DNA from: Pirellula sp.
Lineage (GTDB): Bacteria; Planctomycetota; Planctomycetia; Pirellulales; Lacipirellulaceae
Reading direction: 5' to 3'
DNA length: 64,000 nt
NCBI GenBank assembly: GCA_013822725.1
Contig: PNKX01000004.1
Span: 124,001 to 188,000, forward strand
The first letter of the stretch is position 1, and each line of letters begins with the position of its first letter. This document shows positions 33,601 through 40,305 of the stretch, piece by piece. The position numbers were made by a program, and so were the translations under genes. The notes under the pieces are model-generated. The model saw only the letters and a program-made list of their open reading frames with translations, was not told the DNA's origin and made no database searches.

Positions 33601-34840
33601 CCTCCTCCAACAAAACTTCGACGCCCTCACCCTCGGCCCCAGCGTGAACGAAACGCCCATCACCGCCAACGTCTGGACGAAGACCGCTCCCGCCGGTTGG
33701 TCGATCGACGACAGCGGCATGCCCGTCGGCGGCGGCGTCACCGAATGGAAAGGCTGGTCGTTCGCCTCGCCAACCTGGTGGAGTCAGGCTGCGGAAGACC
33801 AGGGCCGCTCGCAATTCACCAAAGGAACCGGCGTCATCGCCGTCGCCGATCCCGACGAATGGGACGACATCGCCCACGACGCCGGCACGTACAACTCGTT
33901 CCTGGAAACCCCCGCCATCTCCCTCACCGGCGTCGGCGCCGGCTCCGCCCGCCTTCGCTTCGACAGCAGTTGGATGCCCGAAGGGGTGCAGACGGCCACC
34001 GTCACTGCCTCCTACAACGGCGGCGCGGCGACGGAAGTCCTGCGTTGGGAATCCGAAGGCGGCAACCAAGCGTTCTTCAAAGCCGCCAACACCAACGAAA
34101 CCGTCACCATCCCGCTCAACAATCCCGCCGGCGCCACGACGATGACTCTCTCGTTCGGCATGACCAACGCCGGCAACAACTGGTTCTGGGCCGTCGACAA
34201 TCTCGTCGTCTTTACGCCTCTCACCCTGCAGGTCGACGCCACGAGCGGCGCCATGAAGATCCTCGGCGACGCCAGCATCGCGCTGACCGGCTACGAAATC
34301 GCCAGCCCCAGCGGCTCGCTCAACCCGACTGGGTGGAAGGCCGGCAACCTCGACGCGCAGAACCTCGGCACGCCGACTCCCGCCGCGGCCGACTTCAACA
34401 ACACGGGCGGAGTCAACGCCGCCGACCTCGCCGTCTGGAAAACGGCGTTCGGAACCAATGCGAACGCCGATGCCGACGATGACGGCCGCTCCGACGGCGC
34501 CGACTTCCTCCGCTGGCAGCGCCAGTTCGGCCAAACGAGCGACGCCGGCTCCACCTGGCTCACCCTCCTCGGCACCGAATCGCAACTGATCGAATCGTAC
34601 CTCCAAGGCAGCTCCACCTTCGCCGCCGACCGCACGATCGGCGCCGGCTTCGACGCCGCCCAAGGAACCCGCGACCTCCAGTTCACGTACACGACCCTCG
34701 CCGGCGAAAAAGGCGTCGGCTTCGTCCAGTACGTCAACCTCCCCGCCGTCGCCGCGATCCCTGAACCAACGGCCGCCGCCCTCATCTCAATCGCATCGCT
34801 CGGCCTCCTGCTAGCGCGTCCGCGCCCGTTCAATAAATGA
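30632..34840 (+). CDS. Triple PEP-CTERM fusion: phosphodiesterase, LamG and jelly-roll modules joined by a palindromic repeat
   Basis: One open frame of 1402 residues that reads as three complete exported proteins in series. Module 1 (1-408): signal peptide, then an alkaline-phosphatase-superfamily phosphodiesterase (VLIIGVDGAGGGYTQTANMP; VNWSTITTGASAPHHGV nucleophile region; MMTADHGGQGTGH metals), a dockerin-like pair (GDLNQDGVV, GDLNLDRTTD) and IPEPA anchor. Module 2 (about 445-929): signal peptide, LamG domain, dockerin-like GDVNFDGHLD and GDLTGDGAHT, VPEPT anchor. Module 3 (about 960-1402): signal peptide, jelly-roll, DADDDGRSDGADFLRWQRQF, IPEPT anchor. Each junction is a 90-bp palindrome (31854-31943; 33417-33506) read as VARPKVLRRAW. 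No ATG begins modules 2 and 3. It may be a fusion pseudo-polyprotein or a genuine multi-anchor protein. Confidence 0.85.
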   Translation: MRSRPLNLCFALLSLALGISSAAAAVSNRVLIIGVDGAGGGYTQTANMPNLDALAAAGAARYDWLNEGALTPNPPEGYGASGVNWSTITTGASAPHHGVVDNSFGGNHFDEYPFFFKYLKQQDPTLYTASIVDWNPINTEILDPQYADLVVGGVDDNVVTSTAVDLLTNGDPDAIFLHYDQVDHAGHSLGWGTAGYYAALQNVDSLIGNVMTALNARPGVVNGDESWLVMMTADHGGQGTGHTASQGLINWQVPFVISGPAITDGATLKQGTLRDLVPTALWHLGVDPFSTPVDGHVVGLPFGSPNGIVGDLNQDGVVSGNGKGPAATDDVTAFVQGWLTSNHPTVAQSYFKGDLNLDRTTDLKDWIILNKLNPSMGQAVLTSLAIPEPAACGLATLAVATIATFRRRVARPKVLRRAWSPLNALPHAHRSTSGRAIQIRSRLSAKTFALLAIPLAISLTALPAHAALTDNLVALYEFDGDFLDTSGSPQPSHGTPINSPQFAPGKIGQGMSLTGVKDYMSLNPTTLTELNFGTTTDFSISMWIRQDDFTSDPAVLSNKDWDNGGTTGINWAVKGNGIFDLNTKGSTGTRLDLDTAQNSVSLGVGVWSHVLMTIDRDGPTKLYINGVNTGTINISSPGTMNGALPWNVGQDGVGDYVKEFTGAVDELAFWRRSLSPAEAGQLWNSGAGIDLGAQVVDSRLRLVVDRDTGAMTIKNNTGATQPIIGYQITSDAGAFNRSGWKPIAGRLDDAGNGTVDADDDWVVLTAPNSISDLSEVSLGAGSLANGASVNIGSGVWTKYYQDFSDVEFLYADGIGDEPLTGLLEFTGNGGASYPRGDVNFDGHLDSDDWSNLAALFGSNLAGKSIAQQYRLGDLTGDGAHTLDDVIQFRLDYDAAHGVGAFAAMTSAVPEPTSLALFAVTALALTAARRVARPKVLRRAWLPLNALPHAHRSTSGRATQTFPRCLLAAPRVVVAAGLLTTLLVTNAQATTLLQQNFDALTLGPSVNETPITANVWTKTAPAGWSIDDSGMPVGGGVTEWKGWSFASPTWWSQAAEDQGRSQFTKGTGVIAVADPDEWDDIAHDAGTYNSFLETPAISLTGVGAGSARLRFDSSWMPEGVQTATVTASYNGGAATEVLRWESEGGNQAFFKAANTNETVTIPLNNPAGATTMTLSFGMTNAGNNWFWAVDNLVVFTPLTLQVDATSGAMKILGDASIALTGYEIASPSGSLNPTGWKAGNLDAQNLGTPTPAAADFNNTGGVNAADLAVWKTAFGTNANADADDDGRSDGADFLRWQRQFGQTSDAGSTWLTLLGTESQLIESYLQGSSTFAADRTIGAGFDAAQGTRDLQFTYTTLAGEKGVGFVQYVNLPAVAAIPEPTAAALISIASLGLLLARPRPFNK
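31799..31816 (+). repeat. GCGGCTTAGCG short REP-like element (copy 4, in CDS)
   Basis: GCCGCTTGCGGCTTAGCG within the first PEP-CTERM anchor of the triple-fusion gene, encoding AACGLA next to the PEP triplet. Confidence 0.6.
31854..31943 (+). repeat. 90-bp in-frame palindromic linker, copy A
   Basis: GGGTGGCACGCCCTAAGGTA at the left pairs with TACCTCTGGGCGTGCCATCC at the right. The arms are about 35 bp with few mismatches and a 20-base loop. It differs from copy B (33417-33506) at 4 of 90 positions, all transitions. The 90 bases are 30 codons without a stop, so the frame passes through unchanged. Confidence 0.9.
31948..31964 (+). repeat. GCGGCTTAGCG short REP-like element (copy 5, in CDS)
   Basis: CCGCTCGCGGCTTAGCG directly after linker copy A, forming the lead-in (SRLSA) to the second signal peptide. 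Confidence 0.5.
33417..33506 (+). repeat. 90-bp in-frame palindromic linker, copy B
   Basis: Same element as 31854-31943, 86 of 90 bases identical, in the same orientation and reading frame. It is inserted directly after a PEP-CTERM anchor (ALTAARR) and before the third signal peptide. Confidence 0.9.
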
Positions 34841-34896
34841 TAGAATCGCAACAAGCAAAGGCTTGAAGCAGACTCTTACTTTTCTCTGGCATACAT

Positions 34897-34985
34897 TCTT
34901 TGCGATTCTTTGCGCCTTCGCGTCTTGGCGAGAAAGCTACCGGCAAGCCTCACGCAAAGGCGCGAAGGCGCAAAGAAACGCAAAG
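34897..34985. repeat. CGAAGGCGCAAAG palindrome
   Basis: TTTGCGATTCTTTGCGCCTT followed by CGCG at the left is mirrored by CGCGAAGGCGCAAAGAAACG followed by CAAAG at the right. It lies just upstream of the phosphodiesterase gene. The core is identical to that of the 26698-26926 element. Confidence 0.7.
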
Positions 34986-35015
34986 TAAGACAAAACCATC
35001 CATCCCGGTCGAACT

Positions 35016-35813
35016 ATGTCCAAACTCATCCCACTCCTTCTTGTTTGCTTGACAATCGCCGCCGCGGCCCGCGCCGAATCGCCCGCCCCGCCGCTGCCGC
35101 AGGCCCACTCTCATAACGACTACGAGCACGAGCGTCCCCTCTTCGACGCCCTTGACCGCGGCTTCTGCAACATCGAAGCCGACGTCCACCTCGTCGACGG
35201 GAAGCTGCTCGTCGGCCACGACCCCGAAGACGTGGCCCCCCAGCGCACTCTCCAGGCCCTTTACCTCGACCCGCTCCAAAAACTCATCGCCGAGCGCGAT
35301 GGCAAGATCTTCCCCGATGGTCAGCGCCTCACGCTCCTCGTCGACTTCAAAACCGACGGCCCCGCCATCTACCAGGCCCTCGCCAAGGCGCTCAAACCGT
35401 ACGAAGCCATCCTTTCCGGCCTGCACGACGGCCAGTGGCAGCCCCGCCAGGTCGACGTCGTCATCAGCGGCAATCGCCCGATCGACGTCGTCGAGAAAGA
35501 CAAGAAGCGACTCGCGTCGATCGACGGCCGCGTCGACGACTTAGAAAACGGACCACCGGCTGACCTGATGCCCCTCATCAGCGACAACTGGACCAACCAT
35601 TTCACCTGGCAAGGCAAAGGCCCCATCCCAGCCGCCGAACGCGCCAAACTCCACGCCCTCGCCAAGACGGCCCACGACCAAAACCGCCGCCTCCGCTTCT
35701 GGGCGACTCCCGACGCGCCAGCCTTCTGGCAAGAACTCCAAGCCGCCAACGTCGACGTCATCGGCGCCGACGACCACCCCCTCCTCCAGTCGCACCTCTC
35801 CTCGCCCAAGTAA
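35016..35813 (+). CDS. Secreted PLC-like / glycerophosphodiester phosphodiesterase
   Basis: A 265-residue exported TIM-barrel phosphodiesterase. The signal peptide is LIPLLLVCLTIAAAARA. The N-terminal catalytic region has AHSHNDYEHERPLFDALDRG and NIEADVHLVDGKLLVGHDPE. These match the GDPD pattern in which a first His, Glu-x-Asp and a second His act on phosphodiesters. DNWTNHFTWQGKGPIP and the end RRLRFWATPDAPAFW complete the family. Substrate could be glycerophosphodiesters or phosphatidylinositol. Start ATG 35016. It sits alone after the palindrome 34897-34985. Confidence 0.85.
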   Translation: MSKLIPLLLVCLTIAAAARAESPAPPLPQAHSHNDYEHERPLFDALDRGFCNIEADVHLVDGKLLVGHDPEDVAPQRTLQALYLDPLQKLIAERDGKIFPDGQRLTLLVDFKTDGPAIYQALAKALKPYEAILSGLHDGQWQPRQVDVVISGNRPIDVVEKDKKRLASIDGRVDDLENGPPADLMPLISDNWTNHFTWQGKGPIPAAERAKLHALAKTAHDQNRRLRFWATPDAPAFWQELQAANVDVIGADDHPLLQSHLSSPK

Positions 35814-36208
35814 CCGCAGCTCAACGCCCCCTCACCTCCCCCGGACTGCGTCGCTTCAGCGACCAGTCGCCCCCGCCCCCAGCTCCGCCCCCTTGCGGAT
35901 TTCCCGCCGCGCGCTGCAAAAAACAGCCGCGCCGCCCAAAATTCTCCCCAAAAAGTCAAAAAAACAATTCCGCAAACTACCCAGTTGAAAATGGGCCACC
36001 CGATCCGCTAACGTGAACTTCCGTCCACGTATCGTAGGCCGGCCGTTAATTCTCTCGCCAAGCCGCGAAGGCGCAAAGATTCGCAAAGAAGAAGGAAGGA
36101 GAAAGGAGAAAGAGAATCCTTCTTCCCCGCATTCGTTGCGTTCCTTTGCGCCTTGGCGACTTTGCGAGAGACTTTTAACGCTGCCATCAAAAAACCGGGG
36201 GGAACCAG
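35814..36208. other. Repeat-bearing intergenic region
   Basis: About 395 bases without a gene. The right half is the palindrome 36052-36170. The left half is Pro/Ala-codon-like GC-rich sequence without a usable start; I see nothing else in it. Confidence 0.4.
36052..36170. repeat. CGAAGGCGCAAAG palindrome
   Basis: CTCTCGCCAAGCCGCGAAGG followed by CGCAAAGATTCGCAAAG at the left is mirrored by CTTTGCGCCTTGGCGACTTT followed by GCGAGAG at the right. The arms carry more mismatches than the other copies, so this copy is older or more diverged. Confidence 0.65.
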
Positions 36209-37207
36209 ATGAACAGCCCATACGTCCACGAACGTCGCCGCATCATGGATCCGGCCAAAAAAGTCAAATTCAGCCAACTCGTCCGCGAGAGCCACTCGCT
36301 CGAAGAAGCCGCCGAATGGCTCGACGTCTCGATCCGCACCGTCCAGCGCGAACGCAAACGCGACGAAGACTTTGACCATGAAGTCCGCCTCGCCTTGCAG
36401 GCGACGCCCGATCCGCTGCGATTGATGGAAAACGCCGCGAGAACGCACTGGCGCGCCGCCGCCTGGCTCCTAGAGCGGACCCGCCCCGAGCAGTACGCCC
36501 GCAAACCGGCCAACACGGCCCGCGACTACCAGGTGGAAGCCGCGCTCGGCATGCTCCTCGAAGCCGCCTTAGCCGCGACGGCGCCAGCCGAGCGCGCCGC
36601 GTTCTACCAGCAAGTCGAGCCCGTCTGCGGCCAAGCCCTCCAGTACTGCTTCCCGCAGTTGGGCCCCAACGGCAACCTCAAGAAATCCAAACTCCCGCCG
36701 ACGCCGCTGACCAACGAAACGTCGCGCCTGGCCCACCGCGAAGCGATCGCGGCCAGCATGGCCCAAGCCCAAGCGGCCGCCGCGAACGGCGAGCAGCCAG
36801 CCGAGTGGTTCACCGCGCCCGGCTGGTTCAACGAACAGCCAGCGCCGCCACTGTCGCCAAAAACGCATGAGGCGACAGCAAGCGACGCGAAACCCGCCCC
36901 TCGTTCCCACGCTCCGCGTGGGAACGAGAACGCTGACGACGTTCTGTCGCCAAAAACGCGCGAAGCGACAGCAGACGACGCGACAGCAGTCGTCCCGGAG
37001 CCGATCCTCGCGATCGACTACAACCTGCCGATCGACTTCAACTTATCGCACGACGACTTCGCCCACGCCATTGCAGCGCGTGATCCCAACGAGCAGGCGG
37101 TGCTCTGGGACCAACGGCTCCGACATTGGGGCGAGTTCAAGCGCCGCCGCGAAGCGCAACTGTCGCGAACAACGCGCCCGGCGACCAAGCGACGAAACGC
37201 GGCGTAG
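36209..37207 (+). CDS. HTH protein resembling phage terminase small subunit
   Basis: 332 residues. The N-terminal 60 residues form a helix-turn-helix with VKFSQLVRESHSLEEAAEWL and DVSIRTVQRERKRDEDFDHE. Next comes WLLERTRPEQYAR in a helical region (about 75-95), a motif like the terminase-small-subunit or HTH-23-type sequences of phages (WWLERxxPExWG). From about 195 on the protein is low in complexity, with a duplicated SPKTxEATAxDA unit interrupted at residues about 232-240 by the translation of a DNA palindrome (36902-36926). No phage genes are adjacent. It begins behind GGGGGGAA. I call it DNA-binding; its role is unknown. Confidence 0.65.
   Translation: MNSPYVHERRRIMDPAKKVKFSQLVRESHSLEEAAEWLDVSIRTVQRERKRDEDFDHEVRLALQATPDPLRLMENAARTHWRAAAWLLERTRPEQYARKPANTARDYQVEAALGMLLEAALAATAPAERAAFYQQVEPVCGQALQYCFPQLGPNGNLKKSKLPPTPLTNETSRLAHREAIAASMAQAQAAAANGEQPAEWFTAPGWFNEQPAPPLSPKTHEATASDAKPAPRSHAPRGNENADDVLSPKTREATADDATAVVPEPILAIDYNLPIDFNLSHDDFAHAIAARDPNEQAVLWDQRLRHWGEFKRRREAQLSRTTRPATKRRNAA
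36902..36926. repeat. CGTTCCCACGC palindrome inside a reading frame
   Basis: CGTTCCCACGC-TCC-GCGTGGGAACG, an 11-bp perfect stem, within the HTH protein gene. It is translated as RSHAPRGNE. The same palindrome is common as an intergenic repeat in planctomycete genomes; here it has entered a coding tail without breaking the frame. Confidence 0.85.
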
Positions 37208-37433
37208 GAAAACCAAAGTTACATGTCGATGAAATGTACCGCGGTAAGCATCTCAAATTGATTTGCAAGCGTGTGCTAAATTGCACTCGAACATTACCTT
37301 CACACCTCAAAAACGTGCATCCGCATACGCCCTTGCGCAAACCGTCCCACAGTTTGCGCGATATCCTGACGTGACCTCGCGCTTACCCTGTTTATGCTGA
37401 CAAGACGCTGATCTGACTACGGAGTTTTGGTCC

Positions 37434-37994
37434 ATGCCGCGCGTTCACGTCATTGAAAAAATCGAAGAGCTGTTCAAGAACAAGGGCGGCTCGCTCTACG
37501 GCGGCGAAGCAGTCACGCAGGAGCAACATGCCCTGCAGGCCGCGAAGCTAGCCGAGGAAAGCGGCGCCTCGCCGGCGACCATCGCCGCGGCGTTGCTCCA
37601 CGATGTCGGCCATCTCCTGCACAATTTGCCCGACGACGCGCCTGACGAAGGCGTCGATGACGTCCACGAGGCATTGGGCGACCGCTTTCTCCGTCGCTGG
37701 TTTGGGCCCGAAGTCTCTGAACCAGTTCGTATGCACGTCGACGCAAAACGCTATTTATGCGCCCTCGATCCGAGCTATCTTGAGACGCTGAGCCCGCCGT
37801 CGCTCCAAAGTCTTGAGCTTCAGGGCGGCCCGATGAATCCCGCTGAAGTCAACGCGTACGAAGCACTCCCCTTTTACGAAGCGAGCTTGGTCGTTCGCCG
37901 TTGGGACGACCTCGCTAAAGCTCCAAACCTCGCCACGCCCCCCTTGGCGCACTATCTCCCCTACCTCCGCGAAGTCTTGACTACGTCCCTTTAA
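37434..37994 (+). CDS. phnZ: PhnZ-like phosphonate-degrading HD oxygenase
   Basis: A 186-residue HD-domain mixed-valent diiron oxygenase that would convert 2-amino-1-hydroxyethylphosphonate to glycine and phosphate. Every key PhnZ residue has a counterpart at constant offset: Tyr22 and Glu25 (gating), His32, His56, Asp57, His78, His101, Asp158 (iron ligands), and Lys105 and His60 (substrate). AALLHDVGHLLHN and RMHVDAKRYLCALDPSYLET are typical. Length fits PhnZ. The start ATG 37434 follows GGAG. It is followed by an FAD enzyme and phnX, the usual company of this family; phnY is not in the window. Confidence 0.88.
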   Translation: MPRVHVIEKIEELFKNKGGSLYGGEAVTQEQHALQAAKLAEESGASPATIAAALLHDVGHLLHNLPDDAPDEGVDDVHEALGDRFLRRWFGPEVSEPVRMHVDAKRYLCALDPSYLETLSPPSLQSLELQGGPMNPAEVNAYEALPFYEASLVVRRWDDLAKAPNLATPPLAHYLPYLREVLTTSL

Positions 37995-38038
37995 AAGTAC
38001 GTCACATTAAATACGCCGTTGGCGGCCGAGGCGACTCC

Positions 38039-39268
38039 GTGACTGCGCTGAATCATGCTTTAAATCACAACCAGACATCCGAAGGCAGCCGACCGCGCGT
38101 CGCCGTCGTCGGCGCCGGCATCGTCGGCCTAGCCCACGCCTGGGCGGCCGCGCGCCGCGGTTGGGACGTGGTGCTGCTAGAGCGAAACCGGCAGGCCCAA
38201 GGGGCCTCGATTCGCAACTTCGGCATGGTTTGGCCCATCGGCCAGGAACATGGCGAGCTCTACCGCACCGCGATCGAGAGCCGCGGTCTCTGGCTGGAAC
38301 TGGCGCGCGAAACCGGCCTGTGGGCCCGCCCTTGCGGCTCGCTCCATCTCGCCTACCGCGACGACGAGTTAGCGGTGTTCGACGAATTCGCCCAGATGGC
38401 CCCGGCGTTCGATTACGACTGCCGGCTGATCCCGCCGCAAGAAGCCCTCAAGATGTCGGCCGCCGCGAAGGCTGAAGGGCTGCTCGCGGCCCTCTGGAGC
38501 CCCACCGAAGTCTGCGTCGATCCCCGCGAAATCATTAGCAAAATGCCGGCCTGGCTAGAGAGTCGCTGGGGTGTGGAACTCCGCTACGAGACGCCGGTCG
38601 AAAAGATCGATGCCCACGGCGTCACGACCGCCGACGGGACCCGCATCCTGGCCGACAAGGTCGTCGTCGCGGCAGGGACTGACTTCCGCTTCCTCTATCC
38701 CGAACAATTCGCCGACGCCGGCTTCCGCCAGTGCAAGCTGCAGATGATGCGCACGCCGGTGCAGCCGCGCGGCTGGACGCTCGGGCCGATGCTCGCCGGC
38801 GGCCTGACGCTGCGGCATTACGAAGCCTTCGCCGAATGCCCCTCGCTCCCCGCGCTGAAGGCCCGCGTCGCGGCCGAGGCGCCGGAACTCGACAAGTACG
38901 GCATCCATGTGATGGCATCGCAGAACGGCCTCGGCGAGGTCGTCCTCGGCGACTCGCACGAGTATGGCGATGAGATCACCCCCTTCGACAAGCGCGAAAT
39001 CGAAGAGCTGATGCTCCGCGAACTGCGCAAGATGATCGACCTCCCCGACTGGACCATCGAAGAGCGCTGGCACGGCATCTACCCGAAGGCGCCGGGGCTG
39101 ATTCAATTCGAATGCCAACCCGAGGCAAACGTCGAAGTCGTCATCGCCTCCGGCGGCTGTGGCATGACGATGTCGTTCGGCTTCGCAAATCGGCTCTGGA
39201 ACCGCTGGGAACCGGCGGAAGGCCGGCTTCGCACGACGGCGAACGGGCGGGTAGAATCCCCGGCGTAA
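38039..39268 (+). CDS. FAD-dependent oxidoreductase of phosphonate clusters (PbfD-like, TIGR03364 type)
   Basis: A 409-residue flavoprotein of the glycine/D-amino-acid oxidase fold. The FAD-binding motif is VAVVGAGIVGLAHAWAAARR (about 22-41), and the C-terminal part has IYPKAPGLIQFECQPEANVE. Orthologues with this arrangement (between a PhnZ-like HD protein and PhnX) are known to oxidise aminoethylphosphonate or N-methylated forms to phosphonoacetaldehyde. It starts with GTG at 38039; no in-frame ATG precedes the FAD motif. It is 45 bp after phnZ and 196 bp before phnX. The enzyme class is firm, the exact substrate is inferred from context. Confidence 0.85.
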   Translation: MTALNHALNHNQTSEGSRPRVAVVGAGIVGLAHAWAAARRGWDVVLLERNRQAQGASIRNFGMVWPIGQEHGELYRTAIESRGLWLELARETGLWARPCGSLHLAYRDDELAVFDEFAQMAPAFDYDCRLIPPQEALKMSAAAKAEGLLAALWSPTEVCVDPREIISKMPAWLESRWGVELRYETPVEKIDAHGVTTADGTRILADKVVVAAGTDFRFLYPEQFADAGFRQCKLQMMRTPVQPRGWTLGPMLAGGLTLRHYEAFAECPSLPALKARVAAEAPELDKYGIHVMASQNGLGEVVLGDSHEYGDEITPFDKREIEELMLRELRKMIDLPDWTIEERWHGIYPKAPGLIQFECQPEANVEVVIASGGCGMTMSFGFANRLWNRWEPAEGRLRTTANGRVESPA

Positions 39269-39280
39269 CGGGTTTGAAAC

Positions 39281-39359
39281 GGGTGCCACTGGCATCCTGC
39301 CAGTGCTGAAGTGGGCACCCGCTCCGCAGTTCTCACTGGCAGGATGCCAGTGGCACCCC
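39281..39359. repeat. GCCACTGGC palindromic element
   Basis: GGGTGCCACTGGCATCCTGC followed by CAGTG is mirrored by CACTGGCAGGATGCCAGTGG followed by CACCC, with few mismatches. It starts 12 bp after the stop of the FAD oxidoreductase and separates it from phnX. Confidence 0.85.
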
Positions 39360-39395
39360 GCCGCGACTCGCTTGTCCGGCCGCAATGCCGCTGTA

Positions 39396-39440
39396 TTCAA
39401 TCCTGTTGATCCGCATGATCCTGTTATCCTGTCAATTTTT
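39396..39440 (+). repeat. Short repeat ATCCTGTT/TCCTGTCAA
   Basis: CAATCCTGTTGATCCGCATG then ATCCTGTTATCCTGTCAATT holds three copies of ATCCTGT within 45 bases, immediately before phnX. It looks like one of the interspersed ATCCTGT-type repeats of these genomes. No promoter is recognised in it. Confidence 0.4.
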
Positions 39441-39464
39441 CCAGCGACTTGACTACATCCGACT

Positions 39465-40298
39465 ATGCCCACGCTCAACGAACATCGACGCCCGCTCGCT
39501 CCCTTGAAGGCCGTGATCTTCGACTGGGCCGGCACCCTCCTCGACTACGGCAGCCGCGCCCCCGTACTAGCGGTGGTGAGCGTCTTTCGTTCGTTCGACG
39601 TCCCCGTGACGATCGAGGAGGCCCGCGGTCCGATGGGGATGGCGAAGCGCGATCACTTGCGGACGATGCTTGAGATGCCGCGCATCGGGGCCCTGTGGCA
39701 GCAGGTTCATTGCGCGCCTCACGACGAACAAGCGATCGATCGGCTCTACGCCCGCTTCCTCGAAACGCAGGTCAGTTTTCTCGCCGACCACGCCACGCTC
39801 ATTCCCGGCGCGCTCGCAGCCGTCGCCGAGTGCCGTCGCCGCGGGCTGAAGATCGGTTCGACGACCGGCTACACGCGCGAGCTGATGGCAGTGATCGTTC
39901 CCGCGGCGCAGCGGCAGGGACTCGAAGTCGACGCCATGTACTGCGCCAGCGACTTCGCCGAGGGTCGCCCGGCGCCCTGGATGAGCTTCGAAAACGCCCG
40001 TGTTTTAGGCGTTTTTCCGATGTCGGCCATCGTCAAAGTCGACGACACGACCGTCGGCGTCGAAGAAGGATTGAACGCCGGCATGTGGTCGGTCGGCCTC
40101 GCGAAGTCGGGCAACATGATCGGCCTCAGCGAAACCGAATTGGCCTCCCTCGAGCCGGCGGAACAAACTTCGCTTCTCGCCTCCGCCCGCGAGCGCATGG
40201 CGGCCAGCGGAGCGCACTTCGTGATCGATTCCGTCGCCGAGTTGCCCGCCGTGCTCGACCGCATCAACGCGCTCGCAGCCAAAGGCCAAACGCCGTAG
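39465..40298 (+). CDS. phnX: Phosphonoacetaldehyde hydrolase (phosphonatase)
   Basis: A 277-residue HAD-superfamily enzyme that cleaves the C-P bond of phosphonoacetaldehyde to acetaldehyde and phosphate. The nucleophile Asp20 lies in KAVIFDWAGTLLDYGS. Lys61 in RGPMGMAKRDHLRTML is the Schiff-base lysine; the spacing of 41 residues between them equals that of Bacillus cereus PhnX (12 and 53). TRELMAVIVPAAQRQGLEVD and VDDTTVGVEEGLNAGMWSVG complete the HAD core. It lies downstream of the FAD oxidoreductase that probably makes its substrate, and converges with the PLP enzyme eight bases beyond its stop. Confidence 0.93.
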   Translation: MPTLNEHRRPLAPLKAVIFDWAGTLLDYGSRAPVLAVVSVFRSFDVPVTIEEARGPMGMAKRDHLRTMLEMPRIGALWQQVHCAPHDEQAIDRLYARFLETQVSFLADHATLIPGALAAVAECRRRGLKIGSTTGYTRELMAVIVPAAQRQGLEVDAMYCASDFAEGRPAPWMSFENARVLGVFPMSAIVKVDDTTVGVEEGLNAGMWSVGLAKSGNMIGLSETELASLEPAEQTSLLASARERMAASGAHFVIDSVAELPAVLDRINALAAKGQTP

Positions 40299-40305
40299 CG
40301 ACGGA

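Noticed and set aside
36902..36926. Transcription terminator within the HTH gene
   Set aside because: The hairpin has no U-tract and lies inside an intact frame; it is a dispersed palindrome.
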